A stretch of DNA of 51,313 nucleotides from DATFES01 sp035457725 (GTDB lineage: Bacteria; Pseudomonadota; Alphaproteobacteria; CACIAM-22H2): NCBI GenBank assembly GCA_035457725.1, contig DATIBC010000030.1, positions 1 to 51,313 of the forward strand, read 5' to 3'. The notes beneath the pieces were generated by a model. It searched no databases, was not told the DNA's origin, and saw only the letters and a list, made by a program, of their open reading frames with translations. Shown here piece by piece: positions 41,225-49,147 of the stretch. Numbering within the stretch: the stretch's first letter is position 1; each line of letters begins with the position of its first letter. Made by a program: the position numbers and the translations under genes.

Positions 41225-42715
41225 ATGAAGCTATCGCCCCGCCTTCAGCTTCGCCAAGCGCAGACGCTGGTGATGACTCCGCAACTGCAGCAAGCGATCA
41301 AGTTGCTGCAGTTGTCGAATCTCGAAGTCGCTGCTTATGTCGAGAAGGAGCTTGAGGAGAACCCGCTGCTCGAGCGCGACGAGAGCGACGAAGACCGCGA
41401 GGAGCCCGGAACCGAGGCCAACGATGCTGAATCGCGGGACGATGGCGAGCCTCCGCTGCTCGAACCGATCGTCCCGAAAGAGGTAAACCAATCCCCGGGC
41501 GAAGCGCCGCTCGACGTCGAAGCCGACGGCGACGACTGGCTGGGAGGCGCCGGCGCCGATTGGCGGAGCGCCAGCCGCCGTAGCGACTTCGACGGTCTCG
41601 ACGAAACCTCCGACCAAGGCGTCGCCCGGCCAAAAACGCTGCGCGAGCATCTTCTGGAGCAGATCAGCATCGATCTAGCCCAGCCGGTCGATCGCATCAT
41701 AGGCGCGCATCTGGTCGATCTCGTCGACGAGGCCGGGTACCTGCCAAGCGACCTGTCGCTGGTCGCCACGACGCTCGATTGCCCGCCGGACCGGATCGAG
41801 GCGACGCTGAAGCTCCTGCAACGGTTCGATCCGCCGGGCGTGTTCGCGCGCAGCCTCCAGGAATGCCTTGCCTTGCAGCTTGCCGACCGTAACCGGCTCG
41901 ATCGCCCGATGTCGCGGCTGCTCGATCATCTCGATCTGCTTGCCAAGCGCGACATGGCCGAGCTTGCCCGCGTATGCGGGGTCGACACGGCGACGTTGGC
42001 GCATTTGATCGCCGAGATAAAGACCTGCGATCCGAAGCCCGGACTGGCCTTCGATCCGGCGCCCGCACAGCCGGTGATCCCCGACGTCTTGATGCGGCCC
42101 GCGCAAGGCGGCGGCTGGCACGTCGAACTCAACCAAGACACGCTGCCGCGCGTTCTGGTCAATCAGCGCTATTACACGACCGTCGTACGACATGCGCGCG
42201 GCAAGGCCGAACGGGAATTCCTCGCCGAACGACTGCAATCGGCCAACTGGCTGGTTCGCTCGTTGCATCAGCGCGCGCAGACGATTCTCAAGGTGGCGAG
42301 CGAGATCGTGCGCCAGCAAGACGCGTTTTTCCGCAGCGGCGTGCGGAGCTTGCGGCCGCTCGTGTTGCGCGACATCGCGGAAGCGATCGACATGCACGAA
42401 TCGACCGTCAGCCGCGTGACGACGAACAAGTACCTAGCCTGCCCGCATGGAATCTATGAGCTGAAATATTTCTTTACCTCGTCGATCGGCGGCGTCGACG
42501 GCGCGGCGGAGCACTCGGCCGAGGCGGTCCGCTCGCGCATCAGGACGATGATCAACGCCGAGCCGCCGAGCGACGTCTGGTCCGACGATCGCATCGTCGC
42601 CGAGCTTCGCCGCGAAGGCGTGGACATCGCACGCCGCACGGTGGCAAAGTACCGCGAGGCGATGCGTATTCCCTCATCCGTCCAACGCCGGCGCGAAAAG
42701 CAGATCGGGTTGTGA
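41225..42715 (+). CDS. rpoN: RNA polymerase sigma-54 factor
   Basis: The product is 496 aa. Region I is Gln/Leu-rich (LRQAQTLVMTPQLQQAIKLL), followed by an acidic region II, a core-binding domain, the helix-turn-helix (RDIAEAIDMHESTVSRVTTN) and the RpoN box ARRTVAKYRE near the C-terminus. It directs transcription of nitrogen, flagellar and other genes with enhancer-binding activators. It lies immediately after lptB, a conserved order, with hpf and ptsN downstream. Confidence 0.97.
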   Translation: MKLSPRLQLRQAQTLVMTPQLQQAIKLLQLSNLEVAAYVEKELEENPLLERDESDEDREEPGTEANDAESRDDGEPPLLEPIVPKEVNQSPGEAPLDVEADGDDWLGGAGADWRSASRRSDFDGLDETSDQGVARPKTLREHLLEQISIDLAQPVDRIIGAHLVDLVDEAGYLPSDLSLVATTLDCPPDRIEATLKLLQRFDPPGVFARSLQECLALQLADRNRLDRPMSRLLDHLDLLAKRDMAELARVCGVDTATLAHLIAEIKTCDPKPGLAFDPAPAQPVIPDVLMRPAQGGGWHVELNQDTLPRVLVNQRYYTTVVRHARGKAEREFLAERLQSANWLVRSLHQRAQTILKVASEIVRQQDAFFRSGVRSLRPLVLRDIAEAIDMHESTVSRVTTNKYLACPHGIYELKYFFTSSIGGVDGAAEHSAEAVRSRIRTMINAEPPSDVWSDDRIVAELRREGVDIARRTVAKYREAMRIPSSVQRRREKQIGL

Positions 42716-42814
42716 GGATCGACGATGGCCGGCTTTCGACTTAATGCGTGCGCAAGGGCCAAGAATTGCGACGCAAGACCAGATTCGCAATATGTTTCAG
42801 GCGCCCCCGGACTA

Positions 42815-42843
42815 TTGACACGGCCGAGTGTGATCCGTATTGT
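42815..42843 (+). promoter_or_regulatory. Sigma-70 promoter of hpf-ptsN
   Basis: TTGACA (42815-42820), a 17-nt spacer, and TATTGT (42838-42843) lie in the 203-bp gap after rpoN and about 76 bp before hpf. This is one of the best consensus matches in the window. It allows hpf and ptsN to be expressed independently of rpoN. Confidence 0.65.
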
Positions 42844-42918
42844 CCGCCGCCTTGATGAAAAACCTGCTCCCGCGATTTTGCCGGGGCGCCTCAACCACGC
42901 AAATTTTCTCAGCGCTCC

Positions 42919-43551
42919 ATGCAGCTTTCTGTAAGCGGCAAGCACCTTGACGTGGGCGACTCGCTTCGCGCCCACGTAGCCTCGGCGATGGGCGCCACGG
43001 TCGACCGTTACTTCGGCCGCGCGATCGAGGGCAAGGTTACTTTCGCGCGCGCGCGCCATCTCTACCGCGCCGACATCTCGGTTCACGTTGCCCGCGGCAT
43101 GGTGGTGCAGAGTCACGGCGAGGCGCCCGATCCCTATGCGGCGTTCGACGCTGCGGCCGACCGGCTGGATACGCGGCTGCGCCGCTACAAGGGACGGCTG
43201 GCCGACCGGCACAAGGGTAAGGGCGTTGGCGAGACCGCGGCCGAGCGTATCGTTTTCGAGCCGGCGCAACACTACGTTCTGGCGGCCGAAACGGCGGAGA
43301 GCGACGGCGTCGACGCGATCGACGCGGCGCATGGCGGTCCGCCGGTCGTCGCCGAGTTGCCGACCGAGATCGCGACGCTCACGGTAGGCGAGGCGGCGAT
43401 GCGCCTCGATCTCGCCGATCTGCCGGTGCTCATGTTTCGCAACCGCGCGCACGGCGTGCTCAATGTCGTCTATCGCCGCGCCGACGGCTCGATCGGCTGG
43501 ATCGATCCGGGCGCCGGCGCGGCCACCGAGCGCCCGGCGGCGAGTGCATAG
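42919..43551 (+). CDS. hpf: Ribosome hibernation promoting factor, long form
   Basis: The product is 210 aa. The N-terminal ribosome-binding domain (1-110) begins MQLSVSGKHLDVGDSLRAHV with RADISVHVARG. A linker then leads to the C-terminal dimerisation domain (about 150-205) with VGEAAMRLDLADLPVLMFRN and VVYRRADGSIGWIDPG. Long HPF pairs 70S ribosomes into 100S particles during stasis. It has its own promoter upstream; ptsN follows 29 bp downstream. Confidence 0.94.
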   Translation: MQLSVSGKHLDVGDSLRAHVASAMGATVDRYFGRAIEGKVTFARARHLYRADISVHVARGMVVQSHGEAPDPYAAFDAAADRLDTRLRRYKGRLADRHKGKGVGETAAERIVFEPAQHYVLAAETAESDGVDAIDAAHGGPPVVAELPTEIATLTVGEAAMRLDLADLPVLMFRNRAHGVLNVVYRRADGSIGWIDPGAGAATERPAASA

Positions 43552-43580
43552 AATCGCTGACCAACCAAGGCGGGCCCGTA

Positions 43581-44045
43581 ATGGAAATTTCCGAACTCAT
43601 CGGTCCCCAGAGCGTGATCGCGCATCTGCGCGTGACGAGTAAAAAGCAGTCGCTGCAGGAATTGGCGCGCAAGGCCGCCGAAGTCACTGGCGCCTCCGAG
43701 CGGGCCATCTTCGACGTTTTGCTGGAGCGCGAGCGGCTCGGGACGACCGGCGTCGGTAATGGCATCGCCATTCCGCATGGCAAGCTCCCGGGGCTCGCGC
43801 GGCTCTACGGCCTGTTCGCGCGACTCGACAAGCCGATCGACTTCGAGGCTATCGACGGCCAACCTGTCGATCTTATCTTCCTGCTTCTGGCGCCCGACGG
43901 CGCTGGCGCCGATCATCTGAAGGCGTTGGCGCGCGTGTCGCGCCTGCTGCGCGATCGCAAGGTATGCGAAAAGCTTCGTGGCTCCGACAAACCCGAAGCG
44001 ATCTATGCGCTTCTCACCGACCAGGCGCACAGCCACGCCGCGTGA
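43581..44045 (+). CDS. ptsN: Nitrogen PTS enzyme IIA (EIIA-Ntr)
   Basis: The product is 154 aa. It has the PTS EIIA type 2 fold with the phosphorylated His66 in GIAIPHGK, followed by PVDLIFLLLAP and HLKALARVSRLLRD. EIIA-Ntr is a phosphorelay regulator that adjusts potassium uptake, nitrogen and stress responses. Its location next to rpoN and hpf is the classical one. Confidence 0.95.
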   Translation: MEISELIGPQSVIAHLRVTSKKQSLQELARKAAEVTGASERAIFDVLLERERLGTTGVGNGIAIPHGKLPGLARLYGLFARLDKPIDFEAIDGQPVDLIFLLLAPDGAGADHLKALARVSRLLRDRKVCEKLRGSDKPEAIYALLTDQAHSHAA

Positions 44046-44164
44046 CCCGCGATGGCGCTGACGTGGCGATCACACTCCGCGCCGAGGCCGCCCGCGGTCA
44101 TCGCGGCAAGGCAGGCCAGGCAAGAATGCGGCGGCGCCGACCACACGGCCGCCCGCCTGGGATC

Positions 44165-44413
44165 CTAATGGATGTCGAGCGGTTCGAGATCGTTCTGGCG
44201 AACCGTCGCGAAAGCGAGTTCGCGCGTCGCGGCGGACGCCGCGAAACGTCCGTCAGCGGTGTGAATCGCAAAAATCAGCCGGCCCTTTTCGAGCGTCGGC
44301 TTGACATACGCCACGTCCTGCAGGCCGAGGGCAATGAAGTCCTGGGCTGAAAGCTGGGCAAAGGCGGCGCTGCGTCCGTCGCTGTTGTTCATCGTCATGT
44401 CTGCTTCTGTCAT
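44165..44413 (-). CDS. DUF1150 family protein
   Basis: The product is 82 aa from the ATG at 44413, where GGAG lies 4 nt upstream; ATGs at 44398 and 44392 are alternatives. The sequence LGLQDVAYVKPTLEKGRLIF and HTADGRFAASAATRELAFA is the DUF1150 pattern, a small alphaproteobacterial family often found beside hsp20 genes. It lies 40 bp after the hsp20 stop in the same direction, suggesting heat-shock co-expression. Function unknown. Confidence 0.85.
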   Translation of the reverse strand: MTEADMTMNNSDGRSAAFAQLSAQDFIALGLQDVAYVKPTLEKGRLIFAIHTADGRFAASAATRELAFATVRQNDLEPLDIH

Positions 44414-44453
44414 TCCGCTCCGACTGCCTTGGTGACGGCCCTTCGAATCGCGC

Positions 44454-44912
44454 TCACGCGATCTCGATGATCCGCTGCTTTTCCCGCTTGCGGCTCGCAT
44501 TGGCGGGAGAGTTGATGGCGATCTTGCGGATGCGAATCTCGGCCGGTGGCCGAACAAGATCGACATGCAACAACCCGTTGTCGAGCGTGGCGCCGCTGAC
44601 CTCGATGCCGTCGGCCAGCACGAAGGCGCGTTGGAATTGGCGCGTGGCGATACCGCGATGGAGAAAGACGCGGTTCTCGTCGTCGACGCGCTTGCCGCGA
44701 ATGATGAGCTGATTATCCTCGAGCTCGACGCTCAGATCGTCCATCGCGAATCCGGCGACGGCGAGCGTGATGCGCAGCCCATTTTCGCCGATTTGCTCGA
44801 CGTTGTAGGGCGGGTAGCCCTCCGCCGATGACTTGGCGAGCCGGTCGAGCGTGCGCTCGAACTGGTCGAAGCCCAGTAACAAGGGGTGGTTGAACTGCGA
44901 CAGGCGACTCAT
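44454..44912 (-). CDS. Small heat-shock protein, Hsp20/IbpA family
   Basis: The product is 152 aa from the ATG at 44912 (MSRLSQFNHPLLLGFDQFER). The N-terminal arm resembles IbpA. The alpha-crystallin domain (about 35-135) has PPYNVEQIGENGLRITLAVA, DLSVELEDNQLIIRG and FQRAFVLADGIEVSGATLDN. The A-x-x-x-x-G-L-L motif appears as NGLLHVDLVRP. It is an ATP-independent holdase for unfolded proteins. It has a perfect AAGGAGGG ribosome binding site that a TTGCT hairpin could mask, and a heat-shock-like promoter about 108 bp upstream. Confidence 0.94.
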   Translation of the reverse strand: MSRLSQFNHPLLLGFDQFERTLDRLAKSSAEGYPPYNVEQIGENGLRITLAVAGFAMDDLSVELEDNQLIIRGKRVDDENRVFLHRGIATRQFQRAFVLADGIEVSGATLDNGLLHVDLVRPPAEIRIRKIAINSPANASRKREKQRIIEIA

Positions 44913-45014
44913 GGCGGCACCCTCCTTGCTGCGAGCAATGCCTTGCGAAGATGGCCGACGGCCCCGAAACGACTGGCGGCCGATGCGCCGTGGCCCGTGC
45001 GTGGCGCCGCGACA
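44913..45014 (-). promoter_or_regulatory. ROSE-like RNA thermometer in the hsp20 leader
   Basis: The hsp20 leader is about 100 nt. Close to the start, TTGCT (44938-44934) faces AGCAAGGAGGG (44930-44920), so it can pair either with AGCAA or with the AGGA of the ribosome binding site with a bulged G. That is the arrangement of ROSE elements of alphaproteobacterial small heat-shock genes. Further small hairpins precede it. Identification is by motif and context only. Confidence 0.5.
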
Positions 45015-45020
45015 ACCCTC

Positions 45021-45050
45021 TATATGGCCCGGGCGTCCGTGGCGATCAAC
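45021..45050 (-). promoter_or_regulatory. Possible heat-shock (RpoH-type) promoter of hsp20
   Basis: On the minus strand there is GTTGATC (45050-45044) and CCATATA (45027-45021), resembling the CTTGA and CCATAT-like boxes of alphaproteobacterial RpoH promoters. The implied leader length of about 100 nt fits a ROSE element. Confidence 0.4.
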
Positions 45051-45107
45051 CCCTGCGAGGGGCGCCGGGCGGTCTCTCGGCACGACTGCAATCCTTTGAC
45101 GCGGCAC

Positions 45108-45146
45108 AAAAAAAGAGCGGCTCCTCGTGGCACTGAGGAGCCGCTC
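45108..45146 (-). terminator. Strong rho-independent terminator
   Basis: On the minus strand GAGCGGCTCCTC (45146-45135) pairs perfectly with GAGGAGCCGCTC (45126-45115), loop of 8 nt, followed by seven T (45114-45108). It lies 33 bp after the stop of the small membrane ORF at 45179-45328, implying that a leftward transcript ends here. Confidence 0.88.
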
Positions 45147-45178
45147 GGGCAGTGCTCGCGCTGGCGGTCGGTCGCGAT

Positions 45179-45328
45179 CTAGTTTCTCGGGCGGTGGAGG
45201 TGCTCGAGAACCATCCGGGCGTGAACCGCGCAATATCCTGCACGGCTGGGGCGAGCCCGAAGCGACGCCGCCGGCGCGAGTGCCATCACCACAATCAGAA
45301 CCACACTTGTCGCCAAGAATTCGAGCAT
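45179..45328 (-). CDS. Possible small membrane protein
   Basis: The product is 49 aa: MLEFLATSVVLIVVMALAPA forms a hydrophobic helix, followed by a basic tail with one Cys. There is no strong ribosome binding site and no known family. Support comes from the strong terminator 33 bp past its stop and the CtrA-type box about 70 bp upstream. A longer frame from the ATG at 45415 adds 29 polar residues. It may instead be a non-coding transcript. Confidence 0.35.
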   Translation of the reverse strand: MLEFLATSVVLIVVMALAPAASLRARPSRAGYCAVHARMVLEHLHRPRN

Positions 45329-45396
45329 GTCGCTTATTTCAGTGGATAATCCGATCGTCGGTCTCGACGATCGACCACGATCATCGATCCTTAAGG

Positions 45397-45411
45397 TTAA
45401 ATTTTGCTTAA
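45397..45411. promoter_or_regulatory. CtrA-type binding box
   Basis: TTAA (45397-45400), 7 nt, TTAA (45408-45411) is the full consensus for the alphaproteobacterial cell-cycle regulator CtrA. It lies in an AT-rich patch between the leftward small ORF (45328) and a rightward 59-codon frame (45404). Confidence 0.45.
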
Positions 45412-45583
45412 TGACCATGCGAAATCGGCCCGGGGATCGCCATCCACGCGCTCCACGTGGCTGGCGGCGATTGTCGCGTTGATCGCTTGGACGCGGGGTT
45501 TGGCGTCGGCGCAGACGCCGCCGCTCAAGGAGGAACCGCGCGCCGACGAATTGCCCGCCCGTCGCCGCCGGCGCGCCGGATGA
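45404..45583 (+). CDS. Possible short exported protein sharing the repeat-encoded C-terminus
   Basis: A TTG at 45404 with AAGG 6 nt upstream opens 59 codons. It has a signal-like stretch (TWLAAIVALIAWTRGLASAQ) and then TPPLKEEPRADELPARRRRR, and ends inside the first copy of the 57-bp repeat. The identical DELPARRRRRAG tail ends the Ntn-hydrolase ORF. No known family; it may be the truncated host reading frame at the element edge. The CtrA-type box overlaps its start, which weakens the start choice. Confidence 0.28.
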   Translation: MLNDHAKSARGSPSTRSTWLAAIVALIAWTRGLASAQTPPLKEEPRADELPARRRRRAG

Positions 45584-45600
45584 TTGCCCGGCGCCGCCAC
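45544..45600 (+). repeat. 57-bp perfect direct repeat, copy 1
   Basis: Identical over 57 bp to 46248-46304, beginning CGACGAATTGCCCGCCC and ending CGGCGCCGCCAC, 704 bp apart. It encodes the last residues of the short exported frame and precedes the phage-like small ORF. Confidence 0.97.
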
Positions 45601-45619
45601 TCCCGGTAAAGTCTCCGCC

Positions 45620-45823
45620 ATGGATGCTCCTCCCGATAGCATCCTGCCGGCCGACCCCGAGCAGGATTCGATCTTCGTCCAAGAGATGGTCCGCCACGGC
45701 GACCCGCTGCTCGCCTGCACGCGCGCAGGCTTCCGCACCGAGTGCTCCGAGGCGATGGATGCGGCGGCGACGACCGCCACGCAGATTCGTTGCGGCGTCG
45801 CGGTGGCCGGACGCGCGTCATGA
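45620..45823 (+). CDS. Small phage-like hypothetical protein
   Basis: The product is 67 aa starting MDAPPDSILPADPEQDSIFV, then QEMVRHGDPLLACTRAGFRT and a helical Ala/Thr-rich end. The R-H-G-D-P-L-x-A-x-x-x-A-G-(F/Y) segment is reminiscent of small terminase-like or adaptor phage proteins, but I cannot assign it. Its stop overlaps the ATG of the next gene (ATGA), indicating coupling. Confidence 0.5.
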   Translation: MDAPPDSILPADPEQDSIFVQEMVRHGDPLLACTRAGFRTECSEAMDAAATTATQIRCGVAVAGRAS

Positions 45824-46287
45824 CCACGGTCGCGGTGCGCGACGGGGTGATGGCCGCCGATACGCTGCTGATCCGGTCTGAAGTGCGGTGCTCGATCGGC
45901 AAGATCTTCCGGCGCGATTATGGGCTGGTCGGCGGCGCTGGGAGTCGGTCCGACATCTTGCGGCTGCTCGAATGGTACGACGGGGATCGCCGGGGCAAGC
46001 CCGACTTCGTCGGCTACGGCGACGATCGGCCGGAGGTCGATCTGCTCATCCTCGAGCGCGACGGCGGTCTCGTCGTCATCAGCCAGTATCTCGTGATCAC
46101 GCGGTTGCGCGAGCCGTTCTTCGCCATCGGCAGCGGCGCCGCCGCGGCGCTGGGCGCGATGCACGCCGGATGCGATGCGCGGCGCGCGGTCGAGATCGCC
46201 GCGCGCGTCGATGTGAATACTCAAGAACCGGTCGAATGGGCCACGCTCGACGAATTGCCCGCCCGTCGCCGCCGGCGCGCCGGATGA
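45820..46287 (+). CDS. Proteasome/HslV-like Ntn-hydrolase, phage type
   Basis: The product is 155 aa from the ATG at 45820. After Met removal the protein begins Thr-Thr-Val-Ala-Val, as in HslV and proteasome beta subunits, where this Thr is the nucleophile. Asp14 in MAADT and Lys28 in SIGKIFRRD match the supporting Asp and Lys. GLVGGAGSRSDILRLLEW and FFAIGSGAAAALGAMHAGCD correspond to the conserved G-x-A-G and A-I-G-S-G segments. Phages encode such short proteases, possibly for capsid maturation. The last 12 residues (DELPARRRRRAG) come from repeat copy 2, so the native C-terminus is probably replaced. Confidence 0.72.
   Translation: MTTVAVRDGVMAADTLLIRSEVRCSIGKIFRRDYGLVGGAGSRSDILRLLEWYDGDRRGKPDFVGYGDDRPEVDLLILERDGGLVVISQYLVITRLREPFFAIGSGAAAALGAMHAGCDARRAVEIAARVDVNTQEPVEWATLDELPARRRRRAG

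Positions 46288-46304
<17 letters not shown>
46248..46304 (+). repeat. 57-bp perfect direct repeat, copy 2
   Basis: Identical to 45544-45600. It covers the 3' end of the Ntn-hydrolase gene and runs directly into the integrase remnant. Confidence 0.97.
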
Positions 46305-47109
<805 letters not shown>

Positions 47110-47162
47110 AAAACCTTCAACACGCGACGACTGACGACGTCGGCGCTGTGTCCCATCGCCGG

Positions 47163-47192
47163 AGATAATCGGCCCGCCGCTGGGCGAGGCAA
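47163..47192 (-). promoter_or_regulatory. Possible promoter of tRNA-Ala
   Basis: On the minus strand TTGCCT (47192-47187), an 18-nt spacer, TTATCT (47168-47163). The implied leader to the tRNA is about 45 nt. Confidence 0.4.
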
Positions 47193-47223
47193 GCGAAAAC
47201 TGGCGATCCGGCCGGCGGATCGC

Positions 47224-47559
47224 TCAGCGTTCGTCCTCCTCGCCGACGTTGTCGATCACGTCGGCGACGTCTTCGTCGTCCTCGCCCAATTCCGACGTGT
47301 CCTCGATGACGGCGTCTTCCTTCTCCTCGGCCGCCTCCTCCTCCACCACCACTTCTTCGGCCGGCTCGACCTCTTCCGGCACGACGGCGACCGGAGCCGG
47401 CCGCGGCGCCGGCGCTTTGGTCCGCCTGGTCTTGAGCAGCGCCTCGGCGTCGAACTCCGCGCCGCATTTAGGACAGGCGATCGGGTTCCTGCCCATATCG
47501 TAGAAACGCGCGCCGCAGGATTGACAGGTCCGCTTCAGACCCCAGTCGGGCTTCGCCAC
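47224..47559 (-). CDS. TIGR02300 (FYDLN acid) family protein
   Basis: The product is 111 aa from a GTG at 47559 giving VAKPDWGLKRTCQSCGARFY; GTGs at 47568 and 47580 are in frame. A zinc-ribbon-like start with C-x-x-C (TCQSCGARFYDMG) and a second C-x-x-C (IACPKCGAEFD) is followed by a long acidic tail rich in Glu, Asp and Val. This is the alphaproteobacterial FYDLN acid family, here with FYDMG in place of FYDLN. Function unknown. It is divergent from aroA. Confidence 0.88.
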   Translation of the reverse strand: MAKPDWGLKRTCQSCGARFYDMGRNPIACPKCGAEFDAEALLKTRRTKAPAPRPAPVAVVPEEVEPAEEVVVEEEAAEEKEDAVIEDTSELGEDDEDVADVIDNVGEEDER

Positions 47560-47779
47560 GTTGAGCACTCTCCGGGTCACAGTTTTTTAGCGAGGCGGGC
47601 ATTTGCCACGTTCGGGGAGGACTGTCAATTGCCGTCGGTGGGCCGCCCGCAAGCAGTTCGGGCGCGAGCCCGGGCGGCGCCGGTTTGCCACGCCAAGACA
47701 ATGTGGTAGAGACTGCGGCACCAGGGACAATCATCCCCGCTGTGGACGATTTTCCGGAATTGCCAAGGTCAGATCGCCC

Positions 47780-49147
47780 GTGAGCGCCGACATTTCGCTT
47801 GCCGCCTCGGGCGCCGCAGTGGCGCTGAGCGCGCGGGCCGGCCGCCGGCTTGCCGGCGAGACTGTTGCGCCCGGCGACAAATCCATCTCGCATCGTGCGC
47901 TGATGTTCGGCGCATTGGCCGTCGGAGAAACCGAAATCCACGGCTTGCTCGAAGGCGATGACGTATTGCGCACCGGCCGCGCCATGGCGGCGCTCGGCGC
48001 CGAGGTACGTCGCGACACGAACGGCGTGTGGCGGGTTTTCGGCCGTGGCGTGGGCGGCCTCGTCGAGCCGGATGACGTGCTCGATCTCGGCAATTCCGGA
48101 ACCAGCGCGCGGCTGTTGATGGGGATTTGCGCTGGCCTCCCTTTAACCACGTTTTTCACCGGCGATCCCAGCCTGCGCTCGCGGCCGATGGGCCGCGTCA
48201 TCGCCCCGCTCCGCGAGATCGGCGCGCGCTTTGTCTGTCGCCAGGGCGAGCGGTTGCCGCTGGCGCTCACCGGCGCCGTCGATCCGGTGCCGATTGTCTA
48301 TCGCCTGCCGGTTCCTTCGGCGCAGGTGAAATCCGCAGTCTTGCTCGCCGGCCTCAACGCCCCGGGCGAGACCACGGTGATCGAGCGCGAGCCGACCCGC
48401 GATCACAGCGAACTGATGCTTCGCCATTTCGGCGCCGAGATCCGCGTCGCAACGCAAGACGACGGCGCGTCCGCCATCACCGTCGTCGGACAGCCAGAAC
48501 TCGTCGCGCGCGCCGTGCGCGTCCCCGGCGACCCATCGTCGGCCGCGTTTCCGCTGGTGGCCGCGCTCGTCGCCCCCGGCTCGACGGTGACGGTGAAGAA
48601 CGTCGGCCTCAATCCGCGCCGCACCGGCCTTTTGACGACGCTCGGCGAAATGGGCGCCGATATCGTCATCGCCAACCGGCGCGAGGAGGCGGGCGAGCCG
48701 GTCGGCGACGTGAGCGTGCGCCATGGGCGGCTCTCCGGCGTCGAGGTGCCGGCTTCGCGTGCACCGTCGATGATCGATGAATATCCCATTCTCGCCGTCG
48801 CCGCGTCGTTCGCCCGCGGCAGGACCACGATGCGTGGCTTGGCGGAGCTGCGCGTCAAGGAAAGCGACCGCCTGGCGGCGATCGCCCGCGGGCTCGCACT
48901 ATGCGGGGCGGTGGTCGAAATCACCGGCGACGATCTGATCGTCAATGGAACGGGTGACGCGCCCAAGGGAGCCGCGGCGATTGCAACGCAGCTCGATCAC
49001 CGTATCGCCATGGCGTTCCTGATCATGGGTCTGGGCACGCGCGCGCCGGTGACGATCGATGACGCAAGACCGATCGACACCAGCTTTCCCGGGTTCGTCG
49101 AATCGATGCGCGGGCTCGGGGCGGATATCGGGCCCCCAAAGGCATGA
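47780..49147 (+). CDS. aroA: EPSP synthase (3-phosphoshikimate 1-carboxyvinyltransferase)
   Basis: The product is 455 aa from a GTG at 47780 (VSADISLAASGAAV); the longer frame upstream is not supported. It catalyses the sixth step of the shikimate pathway. PGDKSISHRALM binds phosphoenolpyruvate, RSRPMGRVIAPLREIGA and SAQVKSAVLLAGLN follow, then TRDHSELML, MIDEYPILAVAA and VKESDRLAAI. GDKS, SAQVK and R-D-H-S-E match class II (glyphosate-tolerant) signatures. The N-x-T-R signature is instead NPRR, and the NSGT loop retains the Gly that is Ala in the CP4-type enzyme. cmk overlaps the stop by 4 bp. Confidence 0.95.
   Translation: MSADISLAASGAAVALSARAGRRLAGETVAPGDKSISHRALMFGALAVGETEIHGLLEGDDVLRTGRAMAALGAEVRRDTNGVWRVFGRGVGGLVEPDDVLDLGNSGTSARLLMGICAGLPLTTFFTGDPSLRSRPMGRVIAPLREIGARFVCRQGERLPLALTGAVDPVPIVYRLPVPSAQVKSAVLLAGLNAPGETTVIEREPTRDHSELMLRHFGAEIRVATQDDGASAITVVGQPELVARAVRVPGDPSSAAFPLVAALVAPGSTVTVKNVGLNPRRTGLLTTLGEMGADIVIANRREEAGEPVGDVSVRHGRLSGVEVPASRAPSMIDEYPILAVAASFARGRTTMRGLAELRVKESDRLAAIARGLALCGAVVEITGDDLIVNGTGDAPKGAAAIATQLDHRIAMAFLIMGLGTRAPVTIDDARPIDTSFPGFVESMRGLGADIGPPKA

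Noticed and set aside
42725..42934. 69-codon ORF between rpoN and hpf
   Set aside because: Overlaps the strong promoter of hpf, no domain, no ribosome binding site.
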